64,000 bases of DNA, from the NCBI GenBank assembly GCA_014526335.1, contig JACTAT010000016.1, forward strand, positions 476,770 through 540,769. The letters run 5' to 3'. Positions within the stretch are counted from its first letter, which is position 1. Each line of letters opens with the position of its first letter. Source of the DNA: Chrysaora quinquecirrha. Taxonomy: Eukaryota > Cnidaria > Scyphozoa > Semaeostomeae > Pelagiidae. Both the position numbers and the translations under genes were made by a program. Below are positions 1 to 13,800 of this stretch, piece by piece. A model generated the notes under the pieces. It did no database searches, had not been told where the DNA came from, and saw only the letters and a list, made by a program, of their open reading frames with translations.

Positions 1-1560
1 ATCGTCAAAAAGGTAAGCCTATAGCCTTGCCAAATGGCCAAAAATCGGCCAAAATCAGGGTTTTGAAAACTCCTTTTTCTTCCCAAACAGCTAGAAAAAG
101 CTACCAAATACCCCTGAATAGGCTCTAGGAGATAAATAAGGTATTATTTCATCAAAATAGGTCGATTTAGGGACAAAAATAACCCTCAAAAATCGTCAAA
201 AGGTAAGCCTATAGCCTTGCTAAATTGCCAAAAATCGGCCAAAATCAGGGTTTTGAAAACTCCTTTTTCTTCACAAACAGCTAGAAAAACCTACCAAATA
301 CCCCTGAATAGGCTCTAGGAGATAAATAAGGTATTATTGTATCAAAATAGGTCGATTTAGGGACAAAAATAACCCTCAAAAATCGTCAAAAGGTAAGCCT
401 ATAGCCTTGCTAAATGGCCAAAAATCGGCCAAAATCAGGGGTTTTGAAAACTCCAATTTTTCTTCACAAACAGCTTTAAAACCTACCAAATACCCCTGAA
501 TAGGCTCTAGGAGATAAATAAGGTATTATTTCATCAAAATAGGTCGATTTAGGGACAAAAATAACCCTCAAAAATCGTCAAAAGGTAAGCCTATAGCCTT
601 GCTAAATGGCCAAAAATCGGCCAAAATCAGGGGTTTTGAAAACTCCTTTTTCTTCCCAAACAGCTATAAAAAGCTACCAAATACCCCCTGAATAGGCTCT
701 AGGAGATAAATAAGGTATTATTTCATCAAAATATGTCGATTTAGGGACAAAAAATAACCTTCAAAAAATCGTCAAAAATGCAAGCCTATAGCCTTGCTAA
801 ATTGCAAAAATCGGCCAAAATCAGGGATTTTAAAAACTCTATTTTTTCTTCACAAACAGCTTTAAAAACCTACCAAATACCCCCTGAATAGGCTCTAGGA
901 GATAAATAAGGTATTATTTCATCAAAATAGGTCGATTTAGGGACAAAAATAACCTTCAAAAAATCGTCAAAAAGGTAAGCCTATAGCCTTGCCAAATGGC
1001 CAAAAATCGGCCAAAATCAGGGGTTTTGAAAACTCCATTTTTTCTTCACAAACAGCTTTAAAACCTACCAAATACCCCCTGAATAGGCTCTAGGAGATAA
1101 ATAAGGTATTATTTCATCAAAATAGGTCGATTTAGGGACAAAAATAACCCTCAAAAATCGTCAAAAGGTAAGCCTATAGCCTTGCTAAATGGCCAAAAAT
1201 CGGCCAAAATCAGGGGTTTTGAAAACTCCTTTTTCTTCCCAAACAGCTAGAAAAAGCTACCAAATACCCCTGAATAGGCTCTAGGAGATAAATAAGGTAT
1301 TATTTCATCAAAATAGGTCGATTTAGGGACAAAAATAACCCTCGAAAGATCCTCAAGAAGGTAAGCCTATAGCCTTACTAAATGGCCATAAATCGGCCAA
1401 AATCAGGGGTTTTGAAAACTCCCTTTTTTCTTCACAAACAGCAATAACAACCTGCCCAATAACCCCTGAATAGGCTCTAGGGATAAATAAGGTATTATTC
1501 TATCAAAATACGTAGATTTAGGGACAAAAATAACCCTCAAAAATCGTCAAAAGGTAAGTC
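1..1560. repeat. Left satellite flank, divergent monomer class
   Basis: Monomers here mostly carry the flank-type states: ggtaagcct, ccttgctaaat or ccttgccaaat, ttttgaaaac, cttcacaaacagc (mixed with cttcccaaac), ctctaggagataaat and ttcatcaaaa. Several have expanded homopolymers. These states recur at the other end of the array but are rare in its middle. The change to core-type states is stepwise between about 1.5 and 7.8 kb, site by site rather than all at once. Confidence 0.8.
1324..1442. repeat. Divergent monomer segment shared with 21721-21839
   Basis: A strongly diverged stretch with private variants (ctcgaaagatcctcaag in place of the usual ccctcgaaaaatcgtcaa, and ggccataaatcggcc). By eye the 119 bases match 21721-21839 without difference, 20,397 bp away. 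Just downstream the monomer is unique (gcaataacaacctgcccaat) and then carries tattctatcaaaatacgt, part of which recurs near 9003. Confidence 0.85.
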
Positions 1561-4500
1561 TATAGCCTTACTAAATGGCCAAAAATCGGCCAAAATCAGG
1601 GTTTTGAAAACTCATTTTTCTTCACAAACAGCTAGAAAAACCTACCAAATACCCCTGAATAGGCTCTAGGAGATAAATAAGGTATTATTTCATCAAAATA
1701 GGTCGATTTAGGGACAAAAATAACCCTCAAAAATCGTCAAAAGGTAAGCCTATAGCCTTACTAAATGGCCAAAAATCGGCCAAAATCAGGGTTTTGAAAA
1801 CTCCTTTTTCTTCACAAACAGCTAGAAAAACCTACCAAATACCCCTGAATAGGCTCTAGGAGATAAATAAGGTATTATTTGTATCAAAATAGGTCGATTT
1901 AGGGACAAAAATAACCCTCAAAAATCGTCAAAAGGTAAGTCTATAGCCTTACTAAATGGCCAAAAATCGGCCAAAATCAGGGTTTTGAAAACTCCTTTTT
2001 CTTCCCAAACAGCTAGAAAAACCTACCAAATACCCCTGAATAGGCTCTAGGAGATAAATAAGGTATTATTTATCAAAATAGGTCGATTTAGGGACAAAAA
2101 TAACCCTCGAAAAATCGTCAAAAGGTAAGTCTATAGCCTTACTAAATGGCCAAAAATCGGCCAAAATCAGGGGTTTTGAAAACTCCAATTTTTCTTCACA
2201 AACAGCTATAAAAAGCTACCAAATACCCCCTGAATAGGCTCCAGGAGATAAATAAGGTATTATTTCATCAAAATAGGTCGATTTAGGGACAAAAATAACC
2301 CTCAAAAATCGTCAAAAGGTAAGTCTATAGCCTTACTAAATGGCCAAAAATCGGCCAAAATCAGGGTTTTCAAAACTCCTTTTTCTTCACAAACAGCTAG
2401 AAAAACCTACCAAATACCCCTGAATAGGCTCTAGGAGATAAATAAGGTATTATTTCATCAAAATAGGTCGATTTAGGGACAAAAATAACCCTCGAAAAAT
2501 CGTCAAAAGGTAAGTCTATAGCCTTACTAAATGGCCAAAAATCGGCCAAAATCAGGGGTTTTGAAAACTCCTTTTTCTTCCCAAACAGCTAGAAAAAGCT
2601 ACCAAATACCCCTGAATAGGCTCTAGGAGATAAATAAGGTATTATTTCATCAAAATAGGTCGATTTAGGGACAAAAATAACCCTCGAAAAATCGTCAAAA
2701 GGTAAGTCTATAGCCTTACTAAATGGCCAAAAATCGGCCAAAATCAGGGGTTTTCAAAACTCCCTTTTTCTTCCCAAACAGCTAGAAAAAGCTACCAAAT
2801 ACCCCTGAATAGGCTCTAGGAGATAAATAAGGTATTATTGTATCAAAATAGGTCGATTTAGGGACAAAAATAACCCTCGAAAAATCGTCAAAAGGTAAGT
2901 CTATAGCCTTACTAAATGGCCAAAAATCGGCCAAAATCAGGGGTTTGAAAACTCCTTTTTCTTCCCAAACAGCTAGAAAAAGCTACCAAATACCCCTGAA
3001 TAGGCTCTAGGAGATAAATAAGGTATTATTTCATCAAAATAGGTCGATTTAGGGACAAAAATAACCCTCGAAAAATCGTCAAAAGGTAAGTCTATAGCCT
3101 TACTAAATGGCCAAAAATCGGCCAAAATCAGGGTTTTCAAAACTCCTTTTTCTTCCCAAACAGCTAGAAAAAGCTACCAAATACCCCTGAATAGGCTCTA
3201 GGGGATAAATAAGGTATTATTTCATCAAAATAGGTCGATTTAGGGACAAAAATAACCCTCGAAAAATCGTCAAAAGGTAAGTCTATAGCCTTGCTAAATG
3301 GCCAAAAATCGGCCAAAATCAGGGTTTTGAAAACTCCTTTTTCTTCCCAAACAGCTAGAAAAAGCTACCAAATACCCCTGAATAGGCTCTAGGGATAAAT
3401 AAGGTATTATTTCATCAAAATAGGTCGATTTAGGGACAAAAATAACCCTCGAAAAATCGTCAAAAGGTAAGTCTATAGCCTTACTAAATGGCCAAAAATC
3501 GGCCAAAATCAGGGTTTTCAAAACTCCTTTTTCTTCCCAAACAGCTAGAAAAAGCTACCAAATACCCCTGAATAGGCTCTAGGGGATAAATAAGGTATTA
3601 TTTCATCAAAATAGGTCGATTTAGGGACAAAAATAACCCTCGAAAAATCGTCAAAAGGTAAGTCTATAGCCTTACTAAATGGCCAAAAATCGGCCAAAAT
3701 CAGGGTTTTCAAAACTCCTTTTTCTTCCCAAACAGCTTTAAAAGCTACCAAATACCCCTGAATAGGCTCTAGGAGATAAATAAGGTATTATTTCATCAAA
3801 ATAGGTCGATTTAGGGACAAAAATAACCCTCGAAAAATCGTCAAAAGGTAAGTCTATAGCCTTACTAAATGCCAAAAATCGGCCAAAATCAGGGTTTTCA
3901 AAACTCCTTTTTCTTCCCAAACAGCTAGAAAAAGCTACCAAATACCCCTGAATAGGCTCTAGGAGATAAATAAGGTATTATTGTATCAAAATAGGTCGAT
4001 TTAGGGACAAAAATAACCCTCGAAAAATCGTCAAAAGGTAAGTCTATAGCCTTACTAAATGGCCAAAAATCGGCCAAAATCAGGGTTTTCAAAACTCCTT
4101 TTTCTTCCCAAACAGCTAGAAAAAGCTACCAAATACCCCTGAATAGGCTCTAGGGGTAAATAAGGTATTATTTCATCAAAATAGGTCGATTTAGGGACAA
4201 AAATAACCCTCGAAAAATCGTCAAAAGGTAAGTCTATAGCCTTACTAAATGGCCAAAAATCGGCCAAAATCAGGGTTTTCAAAACTCCTTTTTCTTCCCA
4301 AACAGCTAGAAAAAGCTACCAAATACCCCTGAATAGGCTCTAGGAGATAAATAAGGTATTATTTCATCAAAATAGGTCGATTTAGGGACAAAAATAACCC
4401 TCGAAAAATCGTCAAAAGGTAAGTCTATAGCCTTACTAAATGGCCAAAAATCGGCCAAAATCAGGGTTTTCAAAACTCCTTTTTCTTCCCAAACAGCTAG

Positions 4501-5280
4501 AAAAAGCTACCAAATACCCCTGAATAGGCTCTAGGAGATAAATAAGGTATTATTTCATCAAAATAGGTCGATTTAGGGACAAAAATAACCCTCGAAAAAT
4601 CGTCAAAAGGTAAGTCTATAGCCTTACTAAATGGCCAAAAATCGGCCAAAATCAGGGTTTTCAAAACTCCCTTTTTCTTCCCAAACAGCTAGAAAAAGCT
4701 ACCAAATACCCCTGAATAGGCTCTAGGAGATAAATAAGGTATTATTGTATCAAAATAGGTCGATTTAGGGACAAAAATAACCCTCGAAAAATCGTCAAAA
4801 GGTAAGTCTATAGCCTTACTAAATGGCCAAAAATCGGCCAAAATCAGGGTTTTCAAAACTCCCTTTTTCTTCCCAAACAGCTTTAAAAGCTACCAAATAC
4901 CCCTGAATAGGCTCTAGGAGATAAATAAGGTATTATTTCATCAAAATAGGTCGATTTAGGGACAAAAATAACCCTCGAAAAATCGTCAAAAGGTAAGTCT
5001 ATAGCCTTACTAAATGGCCAAAAATCGGCCAAAATCAGGGTTTTCAAAACTCCTTTTTCTTCCCAAACAGCTAGAAAAAGCTACCAAATACCCCTGAATA
5101 GGCTCTAGGAGATAAATAAGGTATTATTTCATCAAAATAGGTCGATTTAGGGACAAAAATAACCCTCAAAAATCGTCAAAAGGTAAGTCTATAGCCTTAC
5201 TAAATGGCCAAAAATCGGCCAAAATCAGGGTTTTCAAAACTCCTTTTTCTTCACAAACAGCTAGAAAAAGCTACCAAATA

Positions 5281-5516
5281 CCCCTGAATAGGCTCTAGGG
5301 GTAAATAGGTATTATTGTATCAAAATAGGTCGATTTAGGGACAAAAATAACCCTCGAAAAATCGTCAAAAGGTATTAGCCTTTGGCCAAAAATCAAAATA
5401 GGTCGATTTAGGGACAAAAATAACCCTAAAAAATCGTGTAAGCCTATAGGCCAAAAATCGGCCAAAATCAGGGGAAAACTCCATTTTTCTTCACAAACAG
5501 CTTTAAAACCTACCAA
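5281..5516. repeat. Rearranged satellite monomer
   Basis: The regular order breaks here. The block tcaaaataggtcgattta with its following ccct occurs twice within about 70 bp (near 5327 and 5392). The intervening ggtaagtct/ccttactaaat segment is reduced to ggtattagcctttggcc, and the next gttttgaaaactcc is cut to ggggaaaactcc. This fits slippage or unequal exchange with internal deletions rather than insertion of foreign DNA. Confidence 0.8.
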
Positions 5517-7839
5517 ATACCCCTGAATAGGCTCTAGGAGATAAATAAGGTATTATTTCATCAAAATAGGTCGATTTAGGGACAAAAATAACCCTCGAAA
5601 AATCGTCAAAAGGTAAGTCTATAGCCTTACTAAATGGCCAAAAATCGGCCAAAATCAGGGGTTTTCAAAACTCCTTTTTCTTCACAAACAGCTAGAAAAA
5701 GCTACCAAATACCCCTGAATAGGCTCTAGGAGATAAATAAGGTATTATTGTATCAAAATAGGTCGATTTAGGGACAAAAATAACCCTCGAAAAATCGTCA
5801 AAAGGTAAGTCTATAGCCTTACTAAATGGCCAAAAATCGGCCAAAATCAGGGTTTTCAAAACTCCTTTTTCTTCCCAAACAGCTAGAAAAAGCTACCAAA
5901 TACCCCTGAATAGGCTCTAGGGATAAATAAGGTATTATTTCATCAAAATAGGTCGATTTAGGGACAAAAATAACCCTCGAAAAATCGTCAAAAGGTAAGT
6001 CTATAGCCTTACTAAATGGCCAAAAATCGGCCAAAATCAGGGGTTTTCAAAACTCCTTTTTCTTCCCAAACAGCTAGAAAAAGCTACCAAATACCCCTGA
6101 ATAGGCTCTAGGGGATAAATAAGGTATTATTTCATCAAAATAGGTCGATTTAGGGACAAAAATAACCCTCGAAAAATCGTCAAAAGGTAAGTCTATAGCC
6201 TTACTAAATGGCCAAAAATCGGCCAAAATCAGGGTTTTCAAAACTCCCTTTTTCTTCACAAACAGCTAGAAAAAGCTACCAAATACCCCTGAATAGGCTC
6301 TAGGGATAAATAAGGTATTATTTCATCAAAATAGGTCGATTTAGGGACAAAAATAACCCTCGAAAAATCGTCAAAAGGTAAGTCTATAGCCTTACTAAAT
6401 GGCCAAAAATCGGCCAAAATCAGGGGTTTTCAAAACTCCTTTTTCTTCACAAACAGCTAGAAAAAGCTACCAAATACCCCTGAATAGGCTCTAGGGGATA
6501 AATAAGGTATTATTTCATCAAAATAGGTCGATTTAGGGACAAAAATAACCCTCGAAAAATCGTCAAAAGGTAAGTCTATAGCCTTACTAAATGGCCAAAA
6601 ATCGGCCAAAATCAGGGGTTTTCAAAACTCCTTTTTCTTCCCAAACAGCTAGAAAAAGCTACCAAATACCCCTGAATAGGCTCTAGGGGATAAATAAGGT
6701 ATTATTTCATCAAAATAGGTCGATTTAGGGACAAAAATAACCCTCGAAAAATCGTCAAAAGGTAAGTCTATAGCCTTACTAAATGGCCAAAAATCGGCCA
6801 AAATCAGGGTTTTCAAAACTCCTTTTTCTTCCCAAACAGCTAGAAAAAGCTACCAAATACCCCTGAATAGGCTCTAGGGGATAAATAAGGTATTATTTCA
6901 TCAAAATAGGTCGATTTAGGGACAAAAATAACCCTCGAAAAATCGTCAAAAGGTAAGTCTATAGCCTTACTAAATGGCCAAAAATCGGCCAAAATCAGGG
7001 TTTTGAAAACTCCTTTTTCTTCACAAACAGCTTTAAAACCTACCAAATACCCCTGAATAGGCTCTAGGGATAAATAAGGTATTATTTCATCAAAATAGGT
7101 CGATTTAGGGACAAAAAACAACCCTCGAAAAATCGTCAAAAGGTAAGTCTATAGCCTTACTAAATGGCCAAAAATCGGCCAAAATCAGGGTTTTCAAAAC
7201 TCCTTTTTCTTCCCAAACAGCTAGAAAAAGCTACCAAATACCCCTGAATAGGCTCTAGGGATAAATAAGGTATTATTGTATCAAAATAGGTCGATTTAGG
7301 GACAAAAATAACCCTCGAAAAATCGTCAAAAGGTAAGTCTATAGCCTTACTAAATGGCCAAAAATCGGCCAAAATCAGGGGTTTTCAAAACTCCTTTTTC
7401 TTCCCAAACAGCTAGAAAAAGCTACCAAATACCCCTGAATAGGCTCTAGGGATAAATAAGGTATTATTTCATCAAAATAGGTCGATTTAGGGACAAAAAT
7501 AACCCTCGAAAAATCGTCAAAAGGTAAGTCTATAGCCTTACTAAATGGCCAAAAATCGGCCAAAATCAGGGTTTTCAAAACTCCTTTTTCTTCCCAAACA
7601 GCTAGAAAAAGCTACCAAATACCCCTGAATAGGCTCTAGGGGTAAATAAGGTATTATTTCATCAAAATAGGTCGATTTAGGGACAAAAATAACCCTCGAA
7701 AAATCGTCAAAAGGTAAGTCTATAGCCTTACTAAATGGCCAAAAATCGGCCAAAATCAGGGTTTTCAAAACTCCTTTTTCTTCCCAAACAGCTAGAAAAA
7801 GCTACCAAATACCCCTGAATAGGCTCTAGGGGATAAATA

Positions 7840-10800
7840 AGGTATTATTTGTATCAAAATAGGTCGATTTAGGGACAAAAATAACCCTCGAAAAATCGTC
7901 AAAAGGTAAGTCTATAGCCTTACTAAATGGCCAAAAATCGGCCAAAATCAGGGTTTTCAAAACTCCTTTTTCTTCCCAAACAGCTAGAAAAAGCTACCAA
8001 ATACCCCCTGAATAGGCTCTAGGGGGTAAATAAGGTATTATTGTATCAAAATAGGTCGATTTAAGGACAAAAATAACCCTCAAAAAATAGTCATAAAAGG
8101 TAAGTCTATAGCCTTACTAAATAGCAAAAAATCGACAAAAATTAGTGGTTATGAAAACTCCCTTTTTTCTTCCCAAACAGCTAGAAAAAGATACCAAATA
8201 CCCCCTGAATAGGCTCTAGGGGGGTAAATAAGGTATTACTGTATCAAAATAGGTCGATTTAGGAACAAAAAGTAACCCTCGAAAAATCGTCAAAAAGGTA
8301 ACTCTATAGCCTTACTAAATGGCCAAAAATCGGCAAAAATCAGGGTTTTCAAAACTCCTTTTTCTTCCCAAACAGCTAGAAAAAGCTACCAAATACCCCT
8401 GAATAGGCTCTAGGGGATAAATAAGGTATTATTTCATCAAAATAGGTCGATTTAGGGACAAAAATAACCCTCGAAAAATCGTCAAAAGGTAAGTCTATAG
8501 CCTTACTAAATGGCCAAAAATCGGCCAAAATCAGGGTTTTCAAAACTCCTTTTTCTTCCCAAACAGCTAGAAAAAGCTACCAAATACCCCTGAATAGGCT
8601 CTAGGGGTAAATAAGGTATTATTGTATCAAAATAGGTCGATTTAGGGACAAAAATAACCCTCGAAAAATCGTCAAAAGGTAAGTCTATAGCCTTACTAAA
8701 TGGCCAAAAATCGGCCAAAATCAGGGGTTTTCAAAACTCCTTTTTCTTCCCAAACAGCTAGAAAAAGCTACCAAATACCCCTGAATAGGCTCTAGGGATA
8801 AATAAGGTATTATTTCATCAAAATAGGTCGATTTAGGGACAAAAATAACCCTCGAAAAATCGTCAAAAGGTAAGTCTATAGCCTTACTAAATGGCCAAAA
8901 ATCGGCAAAATCAGGGGTTTTCAAAACTCCTTTTTCTTCCCAAACAGCTAGAAAAAGCTACCAAATACCCCTGAATAGGCTCTAGGGATAAATAAGGTAT
9001 TATTCTATCAAAATACGTTGATTTAGGGACAAAAATTACCCTCCAAAAACCGTCAAAAAAGGTAAGTCTGTAGCCTTGCTAAATGGCCAAAAATCGGCCA
9101 AAATCAGGGTTTTCAAAACTCCTTTTTCTTCCCAAACAGCTAGAAAAAGCTACCAAATACCCCTGAAGAGGCTCTAGGGGATAAATAAGGTATTATTCTA
9201 TCAAAATAGGTTGATTTAAGGACAAAAAATAACCCTCAAAAAATCGTCAAAAAAGGTAAGTCTATAGCCTTACTAAATGGCCAAAAATGGGCAAAAATCA
9301 GGGTTTTCAAAACTCCTTTTTCTTCCCAAACAGCTAGAAAAAGCTACCAAATACCCCTGAATAGGCTCTAGGGGGTAAATAAGGTATTATTGTATCAAAA
9401 TAGGTCGATTTAGGGACAAAAATAACCCTCGAAAAATCGTCAAAAAGGTAAGTCTATAGCCTTACTAAATGGCCAAAAATCGGCAAAAATCAGGGGTTTT
9501 CAAAACTCCCTTTTTTCTTCCCAAACAGCTAGAAAAAGCTACCAAATACCCCCTGAATAGGCTCTAGGGGATAAAGAAGGTATTATTGTATCAAAATAGG
9601 TCGATTTAGGGACAAGAAATAACCCTCGAAAAATCGTCAAAAAGGTAAGTCTATAGCCTTACTAAATGGCCAAAAATCGGCAAAAATCAGGGGTTTTCAA
9701 AACTCCTTTTTCTTCCCAAACAGCTAGAAAAAGCTACCAAATACCCCTGAATAGGCTCTAGGGGTAAATAAGGTATTATTGTATCAAAATAGGTCGATTT
9801 AGGGACAAAAATAACCCTCGAAAAATCGTCAAAAGGTAAGTCTATAGCCTTACTAAATGGCCAAAAATCGGCCAAAATCAGGGGTTTTCAAAACTCCTTT
9901 TTCTTCCCAAACAGCTAGAAAAAGCTACCAAATACCCCCCTGAATAGGCTCTAGGGGTAAATAAGGTATTATTGTATCAAAATAGGTCGATTTAGGGACA
10001 AAAAATAACCCTCGAAAAATCGTCAAAAAGGTAAGTCTATAGCCTTACTAAATGGCCAAAAATCGGCAAAAATCAGGGGTTTTCAAAACTCCCTTTTTTC
10101 TTCCCAAACAGCTAGAAAAAGCTACCAAATACCCCCTGAATAGGCTCTAGGGGGTAAATAAGGTATTATTGTATCAAAATAGGTCGATTTAGGGACAAAA
10201 ATAACCCTCGAAAAATCGTCAAAAAGGTAAGTCTATAGCCTTACTAAATGGCCAAAAATCGGCAAAAATCAGGGGTTTTCAAAACTCCCTTTTTTCTTCC
10301 CAAACTGCTAGAAAAAGCTACCAAATACCCCTGAATAGGCTCTAGGGGGTAAATAAGGTATTATTGTATCAAAATAGGTCGATTTAGGGACAAAAATAAC
10401 CCTCGAAAAATCGTCAAAAAGGTAAGTCTATAGCCTTACTAAATGGCCAAAAATCGGCAAAAATCAGGGTTTTCAAAACTCCTTTTTCTTCCCAAACAGC
10501 TAGAAAAAGCTACCAAATACCCCCTGAATAGGCTCTAGGGGGTAAATAAGGTATTATTGTATCAAAATAGGTCGATTTAGGGACAAAAATAACCCTCGAA
10601 AAATCGTCAAAAAGGTAAGTCTATAGCCTTACTAAATGGCCAAAAATCGGCAAAAATCAGGGGTTTTCAAAACTCCCTTTTTTCTTCCCAAACAGCTAGA
10701 AAAAGCTACCAAATACCCCTGAATAGGCTCTAGGGGCTCTAGGGGGTAAATAAGGTATTATTGTATCAAAATAGGTCGATTTAGGGACAAAAATAACCCT

Positions 10801-13800
10801 CGAAAAATCGTCAAAAAGGTAAGTCTATAGCCTTACTAAATGGCCAAAAATCGGCAAAAATCAGGGGTTTTCAAAACTCCCTTTTTTCTTCCCAAACAGC
10901 TAGAAAAAGCTACCAAATACCCCTGAATAGGCTCTAGGGGTAAATAAGGTATTATTGTATCAAAATAGGTCGATTTAGGGACAAAAATAACCCTCGAAAA
11001 ATCGTCAAAAGGTAAGTCTATAGCCTTACTAAATGGCCAAAAATCGGCCAAAATCAGGGGTTTTCAAAACTCCTTTTTCTTCCCAAACAGCTAGAAAAAG
11101 CTACCAAATACCCCCTGAATAGGCTCTAGGGGGTAAATAAGGTATTATTGTATCAAAATAGGTCGATTTAGGGACAAAAATAACCCTCGAAAAATCGTCA
11201 AAAAGGTAAGTCTATAGCCTTACTAAATGGCCAAAAATCGGCCAAAATCAGGGGTTTTCAAAACTCCCTTTTTTCTTCCCAAACAGCTAGAAAAAGCTAC
11301 CAAATACCCCCTGAATAGGCTCTAGGGGGTAAATAAGGTATTATTGTATCAAAATAGGTCGATTTAGGGACAAAAATAACCCTCGAAAAATCGTCAAAAA
11401 GGTAAGTCTAGCCTTACTAAATGGCCAAAAATCGGCAAAAATCAGGGGTTTTCAAAACTCCCTTTTTTCATCCCAAACAGCTAGAAAAAGCTACCAAATA
11501 CCCCCCTGAATAGGCTCTAGGGGTAAATAAGGTATTATTGTATGAAAATAGGTCGATTTAGGGACAAAAAATAACCCTCGAAAAATCGTCAAAAGGTAAG
11601 TCTATAGCCTTACTAAATGGCCAAAAATCGGCCAAAATCAGGGGTTTTCAAAACTCCCTTTTTTCTTCCCAAACAGCTAGAAAAAGCTACCAAATACCCC
11701 CTGAATAGGCTCTAGGGGTAAATAAGGTATTATTGTATCAAAATAGGTCGATTTAGGGACAAAAATAACCCTCGAAAAATCGTCAAAAAGGTAAGTCTAT
11801 AGCCTTACTAAATGGCCAAAAATCGGCAAAAATCAGGGGTTTTCAAAACTCCCTTTTTCTTCCCAAACAGCTAGAAAAAGCTACCAAATACCCCCTGAAT
11901 AGGCTCTAGGGGGTAAATAAGGTATTATTGTATCAAAATAGGTCGATTTAGGGACAAAAAATAACCCTCGAAAAATCGTCAAAAAGGTAAGTCTATAGCC
12001 TTACTAAATGGCCAAAAATCGGCAAAAATCAGGGTTTTCAAAACTCCTTTTTCTTCCCAAACAGCTAGAAAAAGCTACCAAATACCCCCTGAATAGGCTC
12101 TAGGGGGTAGATAAGGTATTATTGTATCAAAATAGGTCGATTTAGGGACAAAAATAACCCTCGAAAAATCGTCAAAAAGGTAAGTCTATAGCCTTACTAA
12201 ATGGCCAAAAATCGGCAAAAATCAGGGTTTTCAAAACTCCTTTTTCTTCCCAAACAGCTAGAAAAAGCTACCAAATACCCCTGAATAGGCTCTAGGGGTA
12301 AATAAGGTATTATTGTATCAAAATAGGTCGATTTAGGGACAAAAATAACCCTCGAAAAATCGTCAAAAGGTAAGTCTATAGCCTTACTAAATGGCCAAAA
12401 ATCGGCAAAAATCAGGGGTTTTCAAAACTCCTTTTTCTTCCCAAACAGCTAGAAAAAGCTACCAAATACCCCCTGAATAGGCTCTAGGGGGTAAATAAGG
12501 TATTATTGTATCAAAATAGGTCGATTTAGGGACAAAAATAACCCTCGAAAAATCGTCAAAAAGGTAAGTCTATAGCCTTACTAAATGGCCAAAAATCGGC
12601 CAAAATCAGGGTTTTCAAAACTCCTTTTTCTTCCCAAACAGCTAGAAAAAGCTACCAAATACCCCTGAATAGGCTCTAGGGGGTAAATAAGGTATTATTG
12701 TATCAAAATAGGTCGATTTAGGGACAAAAATAACCCTCGAAAAATCGTCAAAAAGGTAAGTCTATAGCCTTACTAAATGGCCAAAAATCGGCAAAAATCA
12801 GGGTTTTCAAAACTCCTTTTTCTTCCCAAACAGCTAGAAAAAGCTACCAAATACCCCTGAATAGGCTCTAGGGGTAAATAAGGTATTATTGTATCAAAAT
12901 AGGTCGATTTAGGGACAAAAATAACCCTCGAAAAATCGTCAAAAAGGTAAGTCTATAGCCTTACTAAATGGCCAAAAATCGGCAAAAATCAGGGGTTTTC
13001 AAAACTCCCTTTTTTCTTCCCAAACAGCTAGAAAAAGCTACCAAATACCCCTGAATAGGCTCTAGGGGTAAATAAGGTATTATTGTATCAAAATAGGTCG
13101 ATTTAGGGACAAAAATAACCCTCGAAAAATCGTCAAAAAGGTAAGTCTATAGCCTTACTAAATGGCCAAAAATCGGCAAAAATCAGGGGTTTTCAAAACT
13201 CCCTTTTTCTTCCCAAACAGCTAGAAAAAGCTACCAAATACCCCCTGAATAGGCTCTAGGGGTAAATAAGGTATTATTGTATCAAAATAGGTCGATTTAG
13301 GGACAAAAAATAACCCTCGAAAAATCGTCAAAAGGTAAGTCTATAGCCTTACTAAATGGCCAAAAATCGGCCAAAATCAGGGTTTTCAAAACTCCTTTTT
13401 CTTCCCAAACAGCTAGAAAAAGCTACCAAATACCCCTGAATAGGCTCTAGGGGGTAAATAAGGTATTATTGTATCAAAATAGGTCGATTTAGGGACAAAA
13501 ATAACCCTCGAAAAATCGTCAAAAAGGTAAGTCTATAGCCTTACTAAATGGCCAAAAATCGGCAAAAATCAAGGGTTTTCAAAACTCCCTTTTTCTTCCC
13601 AAACAGCTAGAAAAAGCTACCAAATACCCCTGAATAGGCTCTAGGGGGTAAATAAGGTATTATTGTATCAAAATAGGTCGATTTAGGGACAAAAATAACC
13701 CTCGAAAAATCGTCAAAAAGGTAAGTCTATAGCCTTACTAAATGGCCAAAAATCGGCCAAAATCAGGGTTTTCAAAACTCCTTTTTCTTCCCAAACAGCT

